A stretch of DNA of 5,720 bases from Sulfurovum sp. (GTDB lineage: Bacteria > Campylobacterota > Campylobacteria > Campylobacterales > Sulfurovaceae): assembly GCA_026984165.1 (NCBI GenBank), contig JALSSQ010000011.1, positions 1 to 5,720 on the forward strand, given 5' to 3'. The notes below the pieces were generated by a model. It saw only the letters and a list, made by a program, of their open reading frames with translations, did not search any database and was not told the origin of the DNA. This document shows positions 4,535 to 5,720 of the stretch, in pieces. The position numbers were made by a program, and so were the translations under genes. How positions within the stretch are numbered: position 1 is the first letter of the stretch; every line of letters starts with the position of its first letter.

Positions 4535-4849
4535 ATGACAAACATTACAAAACTGGCAATCGCTGCTCTTCTAGGACTTTCTGTACTTTCTACTGCTGCT
4601 TCTGCAGATATTAATAAAGGTAAAAAAATCTATATGAAAAAGCTTAAAGCTGCATGTGGATTTAATGGTGCCAAATTTGCTCGTGTACATACTCAAGATG
4701 AGTGGGAAGCGATTAAAGAAGCTGGTAAAATGGGTGCTGAAATTAAAAAAGTATGTCCAAAATCGCACTTAAAACCTAAGTATGAAAATGATATTTATGA
4801 CTTTTCATACGAGTATGCAAAAGATTCAGGAAATGTACCAAGTTGTTAA
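4535..4849 (+). CDS. Small exported protein with three conserved Cys, paralogue B (cytochrome-like, no haem motif)
   Basis: This is a 104-residue precursor with signal peptide MTNITKLAIAALLGLSVLSTAASA, cut probably before Asp25. The mature protein starts DINKGKKIYMKKLKAACGFNG and has cysteines only at 41, 74 and the last residue 104. As in paralogue A there is no CxxCH. Compared with A, residues 25-75 align without gaps, a 3-residue difference occurs near 76-88, and the C-terminal FSYEYAKD-x(n)-VP-x-C block is shared. B is less basic than A and keeps CGFNGAKFA where A has CRFSGVRFA. It is predicted to be periplasmic, with function unknown. Conservation of a C-terminal cysteine in both copies suggests a structural disulfide or a metal or haem ligand. 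It has its own promoter with a TTCAC-N6-TTCAC box, so it is probably co-regulated with A by the upstream two-component system. Confidence 0.88.
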   Translation: MTNITKLAIAALLGLSVLSTAASADINKGKKIYMKKLKAACGFNGAKFARVHTQDEWEAIKEAGKMGAEIKKVCPKSHLKPKYENDIYDFSYEYAKDSGNVPSC

Positions 4850-4881
4850 TATAATATTAAGTTAAGTACATATATTATATT
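4848..4881 (+). terminator. AT-only inverted repeat after paralogue B
   Basis: AATATAATAT (4848-4857) and ATATTATATT (4872-4881) are perfect 10-bp arms around a 14-nt loop, starting within the stop codon. The stem contains no G or C and no T run follows, so it would be a weak terminator at best; it may affect mRNA stability. Confidence 0.3.
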
Positions 4882-4901
4882 GAACTCAATAGTCAGAGGA
4901 A

Positions 4902-4928
4902 TTGATGATAAAGTATAATTATCATCAA
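4902..4928 (+). promoter_or_regulatory. Palindromic operator around the -10 of the cytochrome c553 gene
   Basis: TTGATGATAA (4902-4911) and TTATCATCAA (4919-4928) are perfect 10-bp arms with a 7-nt centre. A consensus -10, TATAAT at 4914-4919, lies in the middle, 43 nt before the ATG. A dimeric regulator binding here would cover the -10, which suggests repression. The arms recall AT-rich Fur-type (GATAAT/ATTATC) elements, but the match is not good enough to name the regulator. Confidence 0.55.
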
Positions 4929-4961
4929 AACAAATTAAATAAATAATAAAAGGAATTACAA

Positions 4962-5258
4962 ATGAAAAAATTAGCAATCACAATGTTACTTGCGGGATCT
5001 ACACTACTTATGGCTGATGGAGCTGCAGCTTATGCTAAATGTGTAGGTTGTCATGGTGCAAACGGAGAAAAATCTGCTCTAGGTAAATCTGCAATCATCA
5101 AAGGTCAAGATGCTGCAAAAACAATTGAGCAACTTAAAGGTTACAAAGCAGGTACGCTTAATCAACACGGTATGGGTGCACTTATGAAAGGTCAAGTAGC
5201 TTCTATGGATGATGCTACTATTAAAGCTGTAGCTGACTATATTGCAGCAATGAAATAG
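4962..5258 (+). CDS. Periplasmic cytochrome c553 (class I, monohaem)
   Basis: This is a 98-residue precursor with AAAAGGA (4948-4954) 7 nt before the ATG. The signal peptide MKKLAITMLLAGSTLLMA is cleaved probably before Asp19, leaving a mature protein of about 80 residues. CVGCH at 27-31 binds haem c (His31 axial). The segment GMGALMKGQVASMDD carries the likely sixth ligand Met75, with Met71 less likely, and ALGKSAIIKGQ is the usual middle loop. The closing helix ATIKAVADYIAAMK is typical of the family. Length and layout match the cytochrome c553 of H. pylori and the small class I cytochrome of C. jejuni, which carry electrons in the periplasm from the bc1 complex to cbb3 oxidase or cytochrome c peroxidase. 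It is monocistronic, with its own promoter inside a palindrome, and appears to be regulated separately from the upstream genes. Confidence 0.94.
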   Translation: MKKLAITMLLAGSTLLMADGAAAYAKCVGCHGANGEKSALGKSAIIKGQDAAKTIEQLKGYKAGTLNQHGMGALMKGQVASMDDATIKAVADYIAAMK

Positions 5259-5265
5259 CATCTTC

Positions 5266-5304
5266 ACTGACTTGCATACATCTTTAAGTGATGTATGCAT
5301 CAGT
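5266..5304. terminator. Inverted repeat between convergent genes, possible bidirectional terminator
   Basis: TGCATACATC (5273-5282) pairs perfectly with GATGTATGCA (5290-5299) around a 7-nt loop. An outer ACTGA/TCAGT (5266-5270 and 5300-5304) extends the stem after a 2-nt bulge. It begins 8 nt after the c553 stop and lies between genes that face each other. No T run of note follows on either strand, so it may work as a weak or factor-assisted terminator. Confidence 0.55.
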
Positions 5305-5360
5305 TACTTGATAATCCTTCTTCACACAAAATTCAATCTACTATATGTTCAAATCTTTCT

Positions 5361-5720
5361 TTACTTTTGCATAACACTGTTACATTTACCTGTTTCACAT
5401 TTGGTTGTTAAAATCTCTTTTTTGGGTGCTACTTTGGGTTTGGTATTTTCTGCTGAACATTTGGTACTCAATCTGCCTGTTTGGCTATCACGTACACAGT
5501 TGTAGAGGGCTTTTGTTGTCTTGGCTTTGAGCACACACGTTTTGCGGGGATCATCTGCTCTCATCTGAGCAGTGATATTGAGTTTTTTCTTAACAAGCAG
5601 TGCAGAACCATCTACCATCGATGCACCACATTTGCCTGCACCACACTTCATGCCACCCTCAGTCAGTGATTTCTTTTTCTCTTTGTCTGTACATCCTGAT
5701 AAAAGTAATATAGACAGTAA
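5361..5720 (-). CDS. Cysteine-rich lipoprotein with repeated KCxxGKCxxxM motif, 5' end outside window
   Basis: The frame stays open from the right edge to TAA at 5363-5361, giving 119 visible residues; the start codon and the first few signal residues are missing. The visible N-terminus LLSILLLSGC is a lipoprotein signal with lipobox LSGC, so the protein should be lipid-anchored on the outer face of a membrane. The mature part opens with a charged linker (TDKEKKKS). It then has KCGAGKCGASM (encoded at 5648-5616), a basic middle with three cysteines (KTC, YNC, TKC), a Lys/Pro linker, and KCETGKCNSVM (5402-5370) just before the C-terminus. Both motifs read C-x4-C-x3-M, a plausible soft-metal (Cu(I)-like) site. 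There are eight cysteines in all, including the lipobox one. I do not recognise a named family; KCGAGKCG-like strings also occur in HvfA/BufA-type copper-related peptides, but this is not one by layout. The ATG at 5651 is internal. Confidence 0.8.
   Translation of the reverse strand, partial: LLSILLLSGCTDKEKKKSLTEGGMKCGAGKCGASMVDGSALLVKKKLNITAQMRADDPRKTCVLKAKTTKALYNCVRDSQTGRLSTKCSAENTKPKVAPKKEILTTKCETGKCNSVMQK

Noticed and set aside
5321..5336. Third DccR-like box, TTCAC-N6-TTCAA
   Set aside because: The spacing fits, but the second half-site is imperfect. The + strand beyond it is antisense to the lipoprotein and holds no credible gene, and no good -10 lies 10 nt downstream. Probably chance.
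5272..5505. Plus-strand open frames across the right end (5272-5505 and 5481-5669)
   Set aside because: They lie opposite a minus-strand frame with a lipobox and repeated motifs, and the first starts inside the inverted repeat. No ribosome binding sites are seen.

Overview
The window is AT-rich, densely packed and mostly read on the + strand. It looks like a free-living Campylobacterota (epsilonproteobacterial) genome of the Sulfurovum/Sulfurimonas kind. This placement is inferred from the low GC, the abundance of small periplasmic c-type cytochromes, TTGCTATAAT-type promoters with no clear -35, a CrdR/DccR-like response regulator, and an H. pylori/C. jejuni-type cytochrome c553. No tRNA, rRNA, insertion sequence or CRISPR array is visible.

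Layout. (1) 1-403: 3' part of a YqaA-type (DedA/VTT superfamily) membrane protein. (2) 498-1213: a TerB-like helical protein and acylphosphatase (acyP), overlapping by 1 nt. (3) 1386-1814: thioredoxin 2 (trxC) with its own promoter and a very strong ribosome binding site. (4) 1818-1859: six tandem copies of a 7-nt repeat in the leader of the next gene. (5) 1865-4006: OmpR/PhoB-type response regulator, sensor histidine kinase and a small monohaem cytochrome c, each overlapping the next. (6) 4094-4417 and 4535-4849: two paralogous small exported proteins with three invariant cysteines but no CxxCH haem site. (7) 4962-5258: cytochrome c553. (8) 5361-5720, minus strand: C-terminal and middle parts of a cysteine-rich lipoprotein that runs off the right edge.

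The most interesting unit is 1865-4849, which reads like a self-contained envelope-sensing circuit. The regulator, kinase and haem protein form one operon. Each of the two paralogous exported genes behind it has a direct-repeat box at the -35 position, ending exactly 10 bp before a -10 hexamer. The second box is TTCAC-N6-TTCAC, which matches the recalled DccR operator of Campylobacter jejuni almost exactly. The proposal is that the local regulator directly activates the two Cys-rich exported proteins, with the cytochrome as a possible accessory redox or haem sensor. Cytochrome c553 appears to be under different control: its -10 lies inside a perfect 10+7+10 palindrome. The lipoprotein at the right edge carries the same Cys/Met motif (KCxxGKCxxxM) at both ends of its mature form, which suggests metal binding.

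Limits: both edge genes are truncated. All family calls come from reading motifs, without database searches. The regulatory proposals rest on spacing and sequence similarity only.
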